Of a DNA stretch of 64,000 nucleotides, positions 29,342 through 40,200 are shown piece by piece. Source of the DNA: Lagopus muta (lineage: Eukaryota > Chordata > Aves > Galliformes > Phasianidae); the NCBI RefSeq assembly GCF_023343835.1, contig NC_064437.1, forward strand, positions 55,564,972-55,628,971, given 5' to 3'. Below the pieces are notes generated by a model. It was not told where the DNA came from, made no database searches, and was given only the letters and a program-made list of their open reading frames with translations. Within the stretch, counting starts at the first letter, position 1, and each line of letters opens with the position of its first letter. Made by a program: the position numbers and the translations under genes.

Positions 29342-29363
29342 CTCCCCCCACCCCCACCCCCCA
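29342..29363 (-). other. G-quadruplex motif in SORCS1 transcript strand
   Basis: The plus strand is a run of C blocks separated by single A residues. Read on the minus strand it gives runs of 6, 5 and 6 Gs separated by single T residues, enough to form a stacked G-tetrad structure if the long runs split. It falls inside the probable 3' UTR. Confidence 0.6.
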
Positions 29364-29528
29364 CTAAAATTGAACACCTGTACAATGCAGTTCTGCTATG
29401 GTCTCAGTATAATGTCCACATGCACAGGCTTAAAGCTAAAAACCCTTTGTCATCTGAAGAATTAAAAAGTCCAAATGCAATGAGTTCTCTTTTTTTCTCC
29501 AATATAGATATATATCGGTGTCCTCAAT

Positions 29529-29593
29529 TCAACCATTTACATAGGTAGGGATTTCTTTTGTGCTCTGGGGCTCAGCAGCTGTGGAAATACTTC
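29529..29593 (-). CDS. SORCS1: SORCS1 terminal coding exon (long-tail isoform)
   Basis: The coding part is 65 bases after a good acceptor (pyrimidine-rich, TTTGCCACAG). The first two bases complete Gly, then the frame reads SISTAAEPQSTKEIPTYVNG and a TGA stop. The QSTKEIPTYVN end matches the C-terminus I remember for mammalian SorCS1 almost exactly, with a final Gly where mammals have Val. This exon identifies the paralogue. It is too small to be found by open-frame length and was located by its C-terminal motif and splice phase. Confidence 0.92.
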
Positions 29594-30844
29594 CTGTGGC
29601 AAAGAGAGAACAACATAAGAGTCAGCAAATAATTATTGTGTTTTGTTGAAGATGTCTGAAGGTAAAACCGTGCTGGCCTTTGGGATTGAACAGCTCCAGA
29701 CTGATACGTTCTTCTCACAAATGTTTTCTCGTCATTCAAAACACTGAAGGTGATGTACTGTTCTTTTGCTAATGAAGATGATTCACCCATGTAGAATAGA
29801 AGAGGGAGTGGCCAGAGCAGAGGGGTGGAGGGAAGGAGGGGCTGAGGTCCTCAGTGGAAAAGCATAACTCATTTGCAATTAGAAGGTATTAGAAATTTCA
29901 TAAATAACCTTAAGCTTTGCCTTTGCAAAAGAAGAGCCTAAACTACTCACACCCAGAAAATAGGAACTGTGTTTTTTGCTGCCAGTGTTTGGAGAGAAAA
30001 TTAAATGATCCAGGGATGTTCATTTACATTCCTCCAAGGAAGGGTGTCTGAACGTTAGTCAAACGAGTTGGAAAAAAAACTAGCTTCTGAACAAGCATAT
30101 GAAAGAGAAACACCCAATTGCAGTATTGTTTGGTTTTCCCAAAAGAAGGAAAACTCATTAAAAAAGAAATTGCTGATTTACAAAAACACATGAAGTGATT
30201 GTATACAAGTGTAAAGAGCCTTTGCACTTTATTCTATTCACATCTATGTCCAGACCTTCTCATTTTGTCAGTGATCTCTGATTTAGTTTCCACATTTGTC
30301 TTACTGCCAGAAGGGGAAAAAACACTCCTAAGAAGTTTGTTGGAAGGATTTCTTTTGATGGAGAATTGAGACTATCTGTCCCTTTTGTGCTTACTATTGT
30401 AGTTACAGGTGAAACCCAAGGAGGAATAAAAGGCCAATTTCTGGTTCAATACAGTGATCAGCAGTGCAGGGTACAGCTCTGAAATCCACAGAATGCTAGC
30501 TATTGTAGAAAGCCAAAAATGCTACAGTTGTACCAAATGAAAACCAAACCCCCAAATTGGCTTTTGAGTTCTGTAATCCCAAAGGCTTCAAGAGATTAAT
30601 TCCCAACATCAGCAAGAGTAGAGCTAGTGGCTGGCTGACTGTTGTCTCTTCAGTCTGAATGACCTCTGAAAACGTTTGCTACTCTCTGCCAACAGTGGAA
30701 ATCATCATCATTACATTCCTTTAGAAAGAGGAATCTAAAAGCTCAACTAACTCTGGGAACTGGGTTCCTGGCCTGAAATTGGGTGTTTCTCCCTTAGCAA
30801 CTTAGACCAATTTTGGAGCTTCCAGGATAAAAACAGAGGGGGAG

Positions 30845-30873
30845 AAAAAAAAAAAAAAAAAAAGAAAGAAAGA
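30845..30873. repeat. A-rich tract with AAAG repeats
   Basis: A run of about 19 A residues followed by GAAAGAAAG. Simple repeat in the last SORCS1 intron. Confidence 0.9.
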
Positions 30874-32267
30874 ATAATTGTTAAAATTTAGGACCCACCG
30901 CTCCGGGTCTTGGCTTGAAACCTCTTGGTGATCCACAAGCCTTTTGGAAGTCCTCTGTCCAGACTACCTTGGCTGCATTTCCTTTCCTTGGGTTCTGGAC
31001 TGTGGCCTGAGGTTGCTCTGTATGGGGAACACCACATGGGAAGGTTGGTTCCCTCACTCCATCCTGTGTACTGCTAAGCAGGGATATCCAGGTCTGCTGA
31101 TGGATAGCTGCTAAAAAGCTTTCAATAGCTACCAGATCTCCTCTTGGTGAATGTGTGTCAAGAGATCACTACTGATTGCACTGGAGCTTCCTCTTTTTCC
31201 TCCCAAGATGTTTCACAGGCCACAATCTTAGCACATCATATTTCCTCTTTTAATTGCCCTTCCCCTTTCTGTCTCTCCATGGTAGCTAAAACATCAAACC
31301 TGCTTTAGCAAACTCCCACACAATTTTGGGTCTTCCTTGGGTGGGATCTAACACTTGGTTAAGTGGATGAAATTGTGAAAATAAAAAATCTTAGTTATGA
31401 CTATGCATCAGTTCTATCTCAGTAAGAAGAACTGTACATTTTATGAGTAATTCATCTAAAGCAGATCTGTGTTCTTATTTGCTGGAGTCCTGTACTGTTC
31501 CCGTGGTCTGGGCCTGCAGAGCTTTCCCCTTACAAATGAAGCTGAACAATGCCCAAGCAATTCCTAAGCAATTTTGGCTTTAGAAGAATATACCCCCAGA
31601 ATGAAACCTTCCTGCTTCATCCCAACACTTTATTCAGAATAATGTGATAACGTAAGCATGAGCAAATGGGTGACTGAACACAGCATGATCACCTCAATAC
31701 TGTTCACTTTAAATCCTAATGTTAATTTTTCAACCAGAATCATGTGGGAGCAATCAGCCTGAGGGAAAACCCAGAAGCCCCGTGCTGAGATCCCAGGCTG
31801 TGCTCTATTTCCCTGAGAATCACACAGGCCACAGCAGTGAAAACGTGAAGAATACTTAACTTTTAGATTTGACTTACCGAATCACCTGCTCACCTCCATG
31901 CTCCAGGTGAGGGTGGCTGAAGTTCTCCTGGACAGGACTCGGGTGTGAGTTGTAGCCCCATAACAACATCAGCCCCAGCAAAATAAATTAAATTGCCTTA
32001 TAGCGCAAGTTAAGTGCAGCAGGGTTTTTGAGAAGGGAAGAGGATCTACACAGCAACTAGGAGAGGGAAAAAGCCTAAAGTTGTTTCTCTCTCTTTCACA
32101 GGGCAGTGAGGGAGAGGGGAGAGTTAGCAAGGTTTCCTGTAGCAAAGCTAACACTGCAGCAGAAGAGGATGGCGGGAGAAGTGTGCAGGGAGATGGGAAA
32201 GGGGAAGACTGAGAAAAGGGTTAGCCAATTATCAGTCAGAGTCTGACCAACTGCGGGTTGCTGCAAG

Positions 32268-32275
32268 TTATTTAC
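32268..32275 (-). CDS. SORCS1: SORCS1 readthrough C-terminus (short-tail isoform)
   Basis: If the donor after the tail exon is not used, the frame continues through GGT AAA TAA, adding Gly-Lys and stopping. The resulting end, PIGK, parallels a mammalian SorCS1 splice form ending in IGK as I remember it. A possible minus-strand AATAAA lies at 31629-31634, which would give a 3' UTR of about 650 bases. Expression of this form is inferred, not shown. Confidence 0.6.
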
Positions 32276-32436
32276 CTATGGGCTGGACATCCAACTTCTC
32301 ATCTACTAGTTGTTCAGGGCTCATCAGCTCACTTTGAGGGACATTAGGTATGCTTTCCCTCTGACTGACTGGACTGACCATCTCTTGATCTTTTTCATTC
32401 TGCATCTGTGCATATATATTAAGGCCAGGAATCTTC
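32276..32436 (-). CDS. SORCS1: SORCS1 cytoplasmic tail exon
   Basis: The 161-base exon after a TTTTAG acceptor encodes KIPGLNIYAQMQNEKDQEMV, then SPVSQRESIPNVPQSELM and SPEQLVDEKLDVQPI. YAQM fits the YxxPhi endocytic or adaptor-binding motif, and several SP and acidic stretches could bind other adaptors. At its 3' end ATAG is followed by GTAAAT, a usable donor. If unspliced, the frame continues Gly-Lys-stop at 32268-32270, giving a tail ending PIGK. If spliced to 29593, it gives a longer tail. Mammalian SorCS1 has tail variants of just this kind; which one dominates here cannot be told from the sequence. Confidence 0.93.
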
Positions 32437-32594
32437 CTAAAACATTAACAAAAACCATCATTGGGGGGTACTCTGGCAGATGATGTAGCATTAGCTTTTG
32501 CAAACCAAGAAACAAATCACTGTGAAAAGGGAAGCCCAGCAAATAAATCCCCGGCAGCAGTGGGGAGAAACAGATGGCCCAGGGAAGGTCATAC

Positions 32595-32700
32595 CTTTTG
32601 AATTTGTAGATTACAAACACAGCTAGTCCCACGAAAACAACAGAGAGGAGCATCAACATTGCTGAACCACTGTGACTGGGAGTGAGGTCCACCAGGGGAG
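32595..32700 (-). CDS. SORCS1: SORCS1 transmembrane exon
   Basis: The 106-base exon has a CTCTTGCAG acceptor and a GTATGA donor. It encodes APLVDLTPSHSG, then the single transmembrane helix SAMLMLLSVVFVGLAVFVIY, then the stop-transfer residues KFK plus two bases of an Arg codon. The hydrophobic run of about 20 residues followed by lysine and arginine fixes the type I orientation with the C-terminus in the cytoplasm. The helix sequence is close to invariant in SorCS1 and SorCS3. The intron after it is only 158 bases, very short for this gene, and has no stop codon in the exon's frame. Confidence 0.95.
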
Positions 32701-34395
32701 CTGCAAGAGAGGGAGATAAGGTTAGAGTCACCTCCGGCCTGGAGGGAAAAGTTCTCTCTCCAAAAATGTACTTAATTCTCTCCTATGGCATTTATAAGCG
32801 TCTCATCTGTCCACCTGTCTTCAGGGCTCCTTTCTCTTTCCAATACAGCTGGGAAGAAACCTGGGTTCAGACTAGGTGTTGTGCTCAGTCTAAGCCCTAA
32901 AGGCACCATAGCTTTCTCTTTAGAGGCCTCTCCTCTCTGGCACTTTATAGAATAAAGTCTGAAAAATACCCTCTTATGTTGCAGGTAGTTACTGAAGGTA
33001 GTTGCAAATGAGGTCACTAGAGTAACAAACCCAGACTTTCTGAAGGATCCTGGAGCTACCCATGGGTTACCTTGTCATGTTGACTTTCTATTTTGCCTGG
33101 AGCTAGTCTGGGTAGCTCTCAATGCCTGCTGAATAATGAGCAACTGGCTACTGGATTTTTCTGAAGCAAGTGTCCCAGTACCAAATGTATTGCTCTCTGC
33201 TCAATCCTCTTTCTTCACAATCAGGAGGCTGGTGCCCTTCACAAACATTGCCTCAGCATCCAAGCCTTACCATGGCAAGCTCTTCTCACACCTCTGACAT
33301 ATTCAGTTTCTTTGTCTATCCCTTTCCTATTCCTTGGAACACTTCTCTCTTTCTCTCATGCCCTGTTCTCTCTCCCACAAGTCATCTTTGCAAGGAAGTG
33401 CAAAGGTTCAAGAAAAAGAAATAGAAAATAAAAATTCTTAATCAAACGAGAAGTCTCCCAGTGCTTCTCTTTAGAGTTTTGCAGCACTTTTTCACAGCCC
33501 CTTGCAAAATAAGGCCACACAAAACATCCAGAAGTGTGCTTTCCCAGAAATACAAAGTAAACAATATTAAAAAGAGGCAGTTTCTATTGCTCAAATAACA
33601 CACATAAACAGAAAGACTCCAGCAGCAGTGTTGCACATACGCAAGCTTTCAGAAATCATACCCAGCCTATGAACCAGATTTTATCAGAAGTGGAAAAACC
33701 TCCTGCATCCTGCAGGCTGTGCTCAGGAAGCTGAGGCATCTATTGCTATGAATCCTTCATACATCTGAACTGTGTGTGTGTTTCTACTGTGTGGCTCACT
33801 GCAGTTCTGTAGGATGGTGAAGTGGCTCTCTGACTGATTCCAGCGCCACTCAATCTTCTTGTTCTAATCTTGCACTCAGAACCTTGCCATAAACAACCAT
33901 TTAACTGCTTTGTGAGGAATGCTGGCACATTTTATTCTTCCTTAGAACTGGGGTTGTTGTTCACTGAGCTGGGGACATTGTTTTAATTTTTTTTCATGAG
34001 AGGCAGAAATGAACGAGATGAATGGATTGCAATCTGTTGTCCAGAATTGCCATGAATTAATCCTTCCTCCAGTGTGGCCTGAACAAAGAACACAGAGGCG
34101 TGAAACGTGCTGAGCCCAACGCCTGTCATTCTTCTGTGTCCCTTGGAAGGCATGTGTTTAAATGCAACATGCACAAAGAGGCTCATTTCTGCACATTCTG
34201 CTTGAATGTCCAAACCAAATTAATTTAGATATTTGCACTTTTGTTCTCTGCAGCTTCTCTGATGCTGAGATTTCTGCTGTGTATGACCAGGTACACACAC
34301 CAGGAGCAACATGTGTGCACTGAGAAACGGGGATGCCTTTACATACAAGTTTGTCTGGACAATGCTCTCAGACATGTGGTCTGATTATTGAGTGG

Positions 34396-34480
34396 CCCTG
34401 TGAGGAGCCAGGAATTGCACTCCATGTTCCTTCTGGGTCCCTTCCAACTCAAGCTATCCTACGATTATATGATTCCATAA
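34396..34480 (+). mobile_element. CR1 3' fragment
   Basis: A short remnant, GGAGCCAGGAATTGCACTCC..GGGTCCCTTCCAACTCAAGC, ending in degenerate octamer repeats TACGATTATATGATTC. It lies inside a SORCS1 intron, antisense to the gene. Confidence 0.88.
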
Positions 34481-36926
34481 TACACATATGTACACATGCA
34501 CTTACAAAAACACTTGATGAGCTGTGGGGTTCAATCCACACAGAACCCATAATTGTCAGGATTCCAACACAAAGTAAAACTGGAAATAGGATTCTACAGT
34601 CCAGAGCTGCATCTCTCAGCCATGTGAATCCCCCTGGGTTGTGTTTCCTAGGGACTGCTTCTGTTCTGGTCCTGCCTTGCTTGAACCCCGCTTTATCTTA
34701 GTTTTTTTTTAAAGCTTGAATTTCAAAAGCAGAATTCTTCTTCCTTAACAGTGCAAACAAGAGCTTTCAGCAGCAAAGCAAATCTCTTTTTTGGTGTTTT
34801 GTCAAATTCTAATCTATTTCCCAGTTTTGATGTCACAAAAGTGGGCTTTTTACTTAGGAAGTTGAACCATGAGATCAGCAACATGATGAGGGACAATATT
34901 CCCTCAAAGACTCTACAGTAGCTGCTCTTTGGCCTTTTTAATATCTAATTTGGCAATCCAGGCTTATTTTGCACTCTTGCTGAATCATATTTCTGCAAGA
35001 GACAAAATCCTTTGGCATTCCTTATAGGACATTGTGAATTGTTACAGCAATCACTCACATCTCACTGATAGCTTAGAAGGGAAGAAAACAAAACCTACCT
35101 GACAGCACAAATGACTGTTTGCATCTATTACAGACAAAAAGTGTTCATTCCTGGTGTGTGCATAAACATAAAGATATACATTTTCAGCAAGCACAAAGAT
35201 CCTATATTTATGCAGCACATCTAAACTGAGCAGTCTCTGTTACACAGTAGAGCAGTGTGCCACACTATAGACCCTGCCTTTTGGCTCATACAGGGCAGAA
35301 CACAAGGCTTTGTAGCCCAGGAGAAAAGCTGTCAGTACCTGTGCTAACTGGCTTTGGACTGGAGCTGCCCAGCTTTTAGGCAACTCTGCACACTCAAGCA
35401 GAGATATCCCAGATTCCTCTCCAAGGAGGTGCAGAAGGCTCCTACACACAGCACAAAATTTGGATCAAATTCAAATGGATGAGATTCACCCTGTATGAAA
35501 GATGAGGCTGGAGACATGATTTTAAGCATCATGTTTCCACTGCATGAAATGCAGTATGTCCCTGCAGTAGCAGAAGGTAAAGAGAAGCCTTAACCACGTA
35601 TATCTGAGGCAATTCTTTCCAACTACAATTTATTAGAAAAGGCTTATAGGATCTTCAGGGCTAGATGAGTCATTTCTAAATGCTGATGTGGGATTTGATC
35701 CTGACTTTAATGAACATCAGTCAAAAAGCAAAACAGCAATGTGCACAAGCAGAGTAAACACACAGGAACAAATTACAAAAACAGTGAGCAATTTCAGGTA
35801 ACTCCATGTTGCAAGCTCACATTCAGATGCTTTCAGACAGTTTTCCTGGAATTCCAAGATGAACACTGAGCATTTTCTGAAAGAACATATTGTATCACTG
35901 GCCAGTGTAGAACATTCAGGGCAAGGATTGCTTCATTGGCCAAAAAATGCGTACAGATTTAAATATTAAACATAGAGTTATTAGAGTTATACAATTCTTA
36001 TGTCATATGTCTATGAACATTTTTTTACAATCTACAAAATAGAGAACAGTCAAACTGACTGTCCAAGATGTTTTTTTGTTTATTATTATTTTTATTATTA
36101 TTATATTCTTAACAGATTAATCAGCTGTGCTATATCTTTGCTTTTCTATGCCTTTGGTTCTAACTTGTCTAAAAGCAAACATCGCTCATATGTTCCACAT
36201 CTAGAGGAAAGAAGAAACAGGCAGCAATATTCCCAGCGCAGATATTAGCAAGTTCTGCTTAGAAAACACGAAGTATTGCTAACACCAAGGCTTTCTTCTA
36301 GGAGGATGTAAATGCAGTCACACCGCACTTCTTTTTAAAGTCTCTTTTTCCTCCCTTTTGTTGACAGGGCAGCACATGGACTCACACCACCTTGGCCAGA
36401 CCTGTTCATACCACAAACAGCATTTTGTAGAGCAGATCACTAGTATGAGTGAACTGAGGCTTTTTATTTGCATGTTAGCAGCCAAAGTTGATCAGAATTA
36501 TGATTTTTATCCAGCAAATCCACCAGAAAAGGAATTCCTAAAATACTGAGCATGGATTTATACATCCCATCTCCTACAATAATTAAATAGGAACTGTGCT
36601 GTGAAATGAGGGTTTTCTATACAGAATACGCAGAGACGTGTAATTAAATATCAAGACTTCAAAGCTGGTTTATTTTGAGATAGGATTAGTTACAGGGCAA
36701 ACTGCCTAAGCGTGTGTATGTGCATATGTAAACTGACTCTTTCAGACTGCTGAACAGCTTTTTAACTGTGCTTTGCTGCTGTGATTGTTCATTTGCACCA
36801 GATTATCAGAAAATGTTCAGCACTTGCTGGTGAACTTTGCACTCTGTGATCCAGGCTGAATATACCATGGTGCTCCTTAGCTGTTGAATATTTCAAAGAC
36901 AGCCAAAAAGTACATACGTCTACTGC

Positions 36927-36988
36927 TGGCATTATAAATTTATAAATAAATTATTTATAAATTATTATTTATAAATTTATAAATGCCA
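36927..36988. repeat. 62-base AT-rich near-palindrome
   Basis: The left arm at 36927-36948 starts TGGCATTATAAATTTATA. The right arm at 36966-36988 is its reverse complement apart from one inserted base, and the 17-base centre is itself nearly self-complementary. It lies in the SORCS1 intron 120 bases downstream of the donor of exon 37108-37207, in transcription order. Confidence 0.9.
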
Positions 36989-37107
36989 CTATACTTTTTT
37001 GATGTGACAAAGAACAGAGGATTGGAGTGGGCATTTTAATTCTGCTCACACACTGAGTTCTGCTTGCTTATCAACAGTGAGTGTGTACTAAGAAAGAGGA
37101 CACCCAC

Positions 37108-37207
37108 CTGCTGTTAAATGGGCAGCATGGACAAGGACTCGAACCCCTGGCTTCAACTCAAAATGGACGAAGTTTTGGTTCAGTTTCTGGATCAGTATTT
37201 CTGAAAT
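37108..37207 (-). CDS. SORCS1: SORCS1 exon, end of luminal stalk before the membrane
   Basis: The 100-base exon lies at the far end of a 12-kb intron that carries the CR1 insertion. It encodes ISEILIQKLNQNFVHFELKP then GVRVLVHAAHLTA and one base that starts the next Ala codon. Two AGs lie seven bases apart at the acceptor. The outer one (TTCCAG) keeps phase with the upstream exon and gives DLEQ-ISEIL, so it was chosen. The donor GTGGGTG is adequate. An AT-rich near-palindrome starts 120 bases inside the following intron. Confidence 0.92.
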
Positions 37208-40200
37208 CTGGAAGTTAGAAGAAAATAAGAAATGTTTTTTTTTTTTTTCCTTATGGTCATCTTATATTGCTAACAGGTGAGTAGGAAATGGAGCTATATG
37301 CTAAGCAAAGATTTTGCAAAGGCACTGGACTTTCTGAATACAAATTCCTATCACCTCATAAAAAGATGTTTCATGAAGGCTGAACACATCCCCATGTTCT
37401 ATGTCCAGAGTGTTATGTGGATGGCCAGCAATGACTGATACAAACAAATTCTCCCCTCGCACTCCTCTAGGAGCAGCTCAGCTGCAAATAGAGATTGAGC
37501 CCCAAAACAACATTACACCAGATGGAGTGCCTGTAGGACCATCCCACATCAGTACATAGCAAAAATAAGCATTTCAATTGTTAGCATACCTCTGCTCAAA
37601 ACAAAGAAAATATTGAGTGGTCATCTTTAGTTTCTTACAGCATGTTCCCAACACACCTGGATCAAAATGAAGGGTTTAGTTTCTTACCCAGCTTGCACTG
37701 AATTTCAAGTCCTAGAAACAAACTGAATTTCATTCAACCCTAAGTTTCAGGCCAGCTGGTCTCTGATTCCAAAAACATATCAGGAATAGTTTGAAGCTCT
37801 GATAATGTCTATGCTGTTGACTGAATATGAGGTGTATTTGTCTTACACAAAATGTACATTACGTCTATTCTTCTGGTATTCACAGAGAGAATGTGCTTTT
37901 ATCCTCTACTTCATGGAAGAAAACTCCCACAGAACATTTATTTCCCTCAATTTTCTTTCTATAATTGTGATGAAAACAAGAAGAGCTCTAGCAGAAAAAC
38001 AAAGCAAGTTATTCCACCCTAAAGGATGCAACAGAAGAGATGAGCATTTGCTAAGATAAAACTGTCTGGAACCTGTATTTGTAGAGTCAGAAGTCCAGCT
38101 TTGGTCCAGTCTGTTGGTATACACTGCTTTTTAAAATCAGTTTCTCATACCGTGCACACATAGCTGCTTTCTCTATTTTAATTTTCAATTGTGTCCAGGA
38201 ATTTTCAGATACGTTGCTATTAAAAGCAAAATTCCAGATAGATTAATCAAGGAATGGAAACCCATAGACATACTTTTGATAGTTTCCTTGTCTTCTGTAT
38301 GTTGATTCTCTAGATGTTTCATGTTTCATTTTTTCTCACAGCAGTAAGCAATTTTCCAATGGATGATGCCCACTCTTTTGCATGTGGATGTGTGAGGGAG
38401 AAGTGGCTGGAAAATGCCAAAAAAATTCCATCCTGCATCCCTTATGCAATTGCAGAGAATGCTGTGTTTTTACAGCCATGCCAAGATAAAGAGGAATTGT
38501 ACAGTAATGCTCAACACTTAATTTAATTTGTTTTAAATAAATCCTTATTCCTTCTTGAAGATTAATGAAAAATTGTCAGAAAAAAAGAACATTCCAATAT
38601 TTTTTAAACCATCCTTTTCATGTTCTTCATTTTTGTCTGGTTGAGCTATTTCAGTAAATCTACCCTGATATGATTAGATGTTCCTTGGCTATCATTCATC
38701 ACAGTATGAGATTTATCTGCTGCTTCTATTTTTTTAATGTTCTTAATGGTTCTTTCAATTCTCTTGGCTTCTATACTTCATTTTTGGCTGCTGATCACTT
38801 GAATAGGTGCCTTTGGTCCAATATCAATTTGGCAATAACTCTTACACGCATTTTATTTATATTTTTAATATATCTCTTTAAAGTTTACTTTTTTTTTTTT
38901 TCCATGGGTGCCAGAATGAGTAAATATATTTCTTCCAACAGTAAGAAAAAATACCACCTGCTCACAAAGAGCCATCTGGTAAGCTCAGAGCAGCAGGGAT
39001 GGTGACATAAAGCTGTGCTGTATGTGAAGAAAGCCTGGGAAGCAAATTATATCCCTCTTTAAGAATTTGAGCATATTAATAACCAAGACTGACAACTAAA
39101 GAGCACTTCATCTCTAAAACTGGAGCAACAGATGCAGATGGAATGCTGTAAACCAGGTACATAATGGCACATGGAATCTAACTAAAAAGGAAGGTCTGTA
39201 CATGTGATGAATAACAGAACGCAGCTAGCAAGTGTTATTACCTACTACAGGCCTCATCAGGAATTTGGGCAAGGAATAGAAGAATAGGAGAACCTATAGA
39301 AAGTCAGCATGAGAAGGGGCAGTGAGTTTGTTTTGCACCAGTGATGTGTAGAAATGTGTAAAAAGACCTCTTCTGGCCTGGCTAAAGAGTCCTACAGCAG
39401 GATGAGGAGGATGGAATGGTGGCACCCACAGGGATGCTATAGCTGCAGGGTGCTGTGGCAGCCTCCTGGTTCGCAGGGTGAGTGTGTGAGACAAAGGCCA
39501 ACAAATGTTCTCAGCTGGTAATATGATGTAAGAGTTAATAGGAAAAAGAGAAGTTGTAAGAGTGAAGTAGTAAGAAAAATGAATAAAGGAAGAGTGAAAC
39601 AGTCACAAATGAAGTTTATTGTCATTGTATTGCACTGTTACCTTGTTGTAAATGAGGATCTCATTGTACAAATGTAACTCAGAAAAAGATGATTTCTGCC
39701 TTAAGTCATCAGCATTTGTGCCGTAAGTGTTACAGGACTATATGCGGAGTCAAAACAGGCAGCAACCCTTCATGCTGCTTAGAGTCTACCACATATTTCC
39801 TGGGCTTAATTCAGAGTGCAGCTTTTTACTTTTATTGGGTCTTTATGAATTCTGAACAAATCTGAAAATGAATAACAGTCCAAGACCTTAAAAAGCACTG
39901 GAAAGTCTTTTAAGAGTCAGACATATGCCTTCCTTACACTAAGAAGAAAAGGTGTATTTGGATATGTTTTTAAAATGTTTGTTCATTTGGTACAATATTT
40001 TAATTTTCCTTTCTATGGGAAGTAAGATTGTCCATGAGACATACATATATAGAAAAAGAAGAGCAAATAATAAATTTATTTCCATACAACTAAAATAATC
40101 TGAAATATAAACCATTTGATCTGGCTTATAAAATTCCTTATTTGAGCAGGTGCACACAGTTAAAAGGCCAGCTTCACATTGGGATTGGACACAGTACTCA

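Larger units (their letters stand above)
27870..29528 (-). other. SORCS1: probable SORCS1 3' UTR
   Basis: No further coding potential is seen downstream of the TGA. The first good polyadenylation signals on this strand are three overlapping AATAAA hexamers at 27889-27902, suggesting a 3' UTR of about 1.65 kb. Another AATAAA lies at 27363-27368. The interval contains two C-rich blocks on the plus strand (G-rich in the mRNA) at 29161-29186 and 29342-29363. The extent is inferred; RNA evidence would be needed to place the true end. Confidence 0.4.
29594..32275. other. SORCS1 last intron, 2.7 kb (or 3' UTR of short-tail form)
   Basis: This lies between the tail exon and the terminal exon. Its first part would be 3' UTR in the readthrough isoform, with a possible AATAAA on the minus strand at 31629-31634. 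An A-rich tract followed by AAAG repeats lies at 30845-30873. No other coding signal was recognised. Confidence 0.65.
32701..37107. other. SORCS1 intron, 4.4 kb
   Basis: Intronic by position. It contains a CR1 3' fragment at 34396-34480, an ATT microsatellite near 36079-36105 and a 62-base AT-rich near-palindrome at 36927-36988. No other gene was recognised. Confidence 0.75.

Noticed and set aside
34333..34701. 122-codon plus-strand open frame
   Set aside because: It runs through a CR1 3' fragment, which is non-coding, and has no other support.
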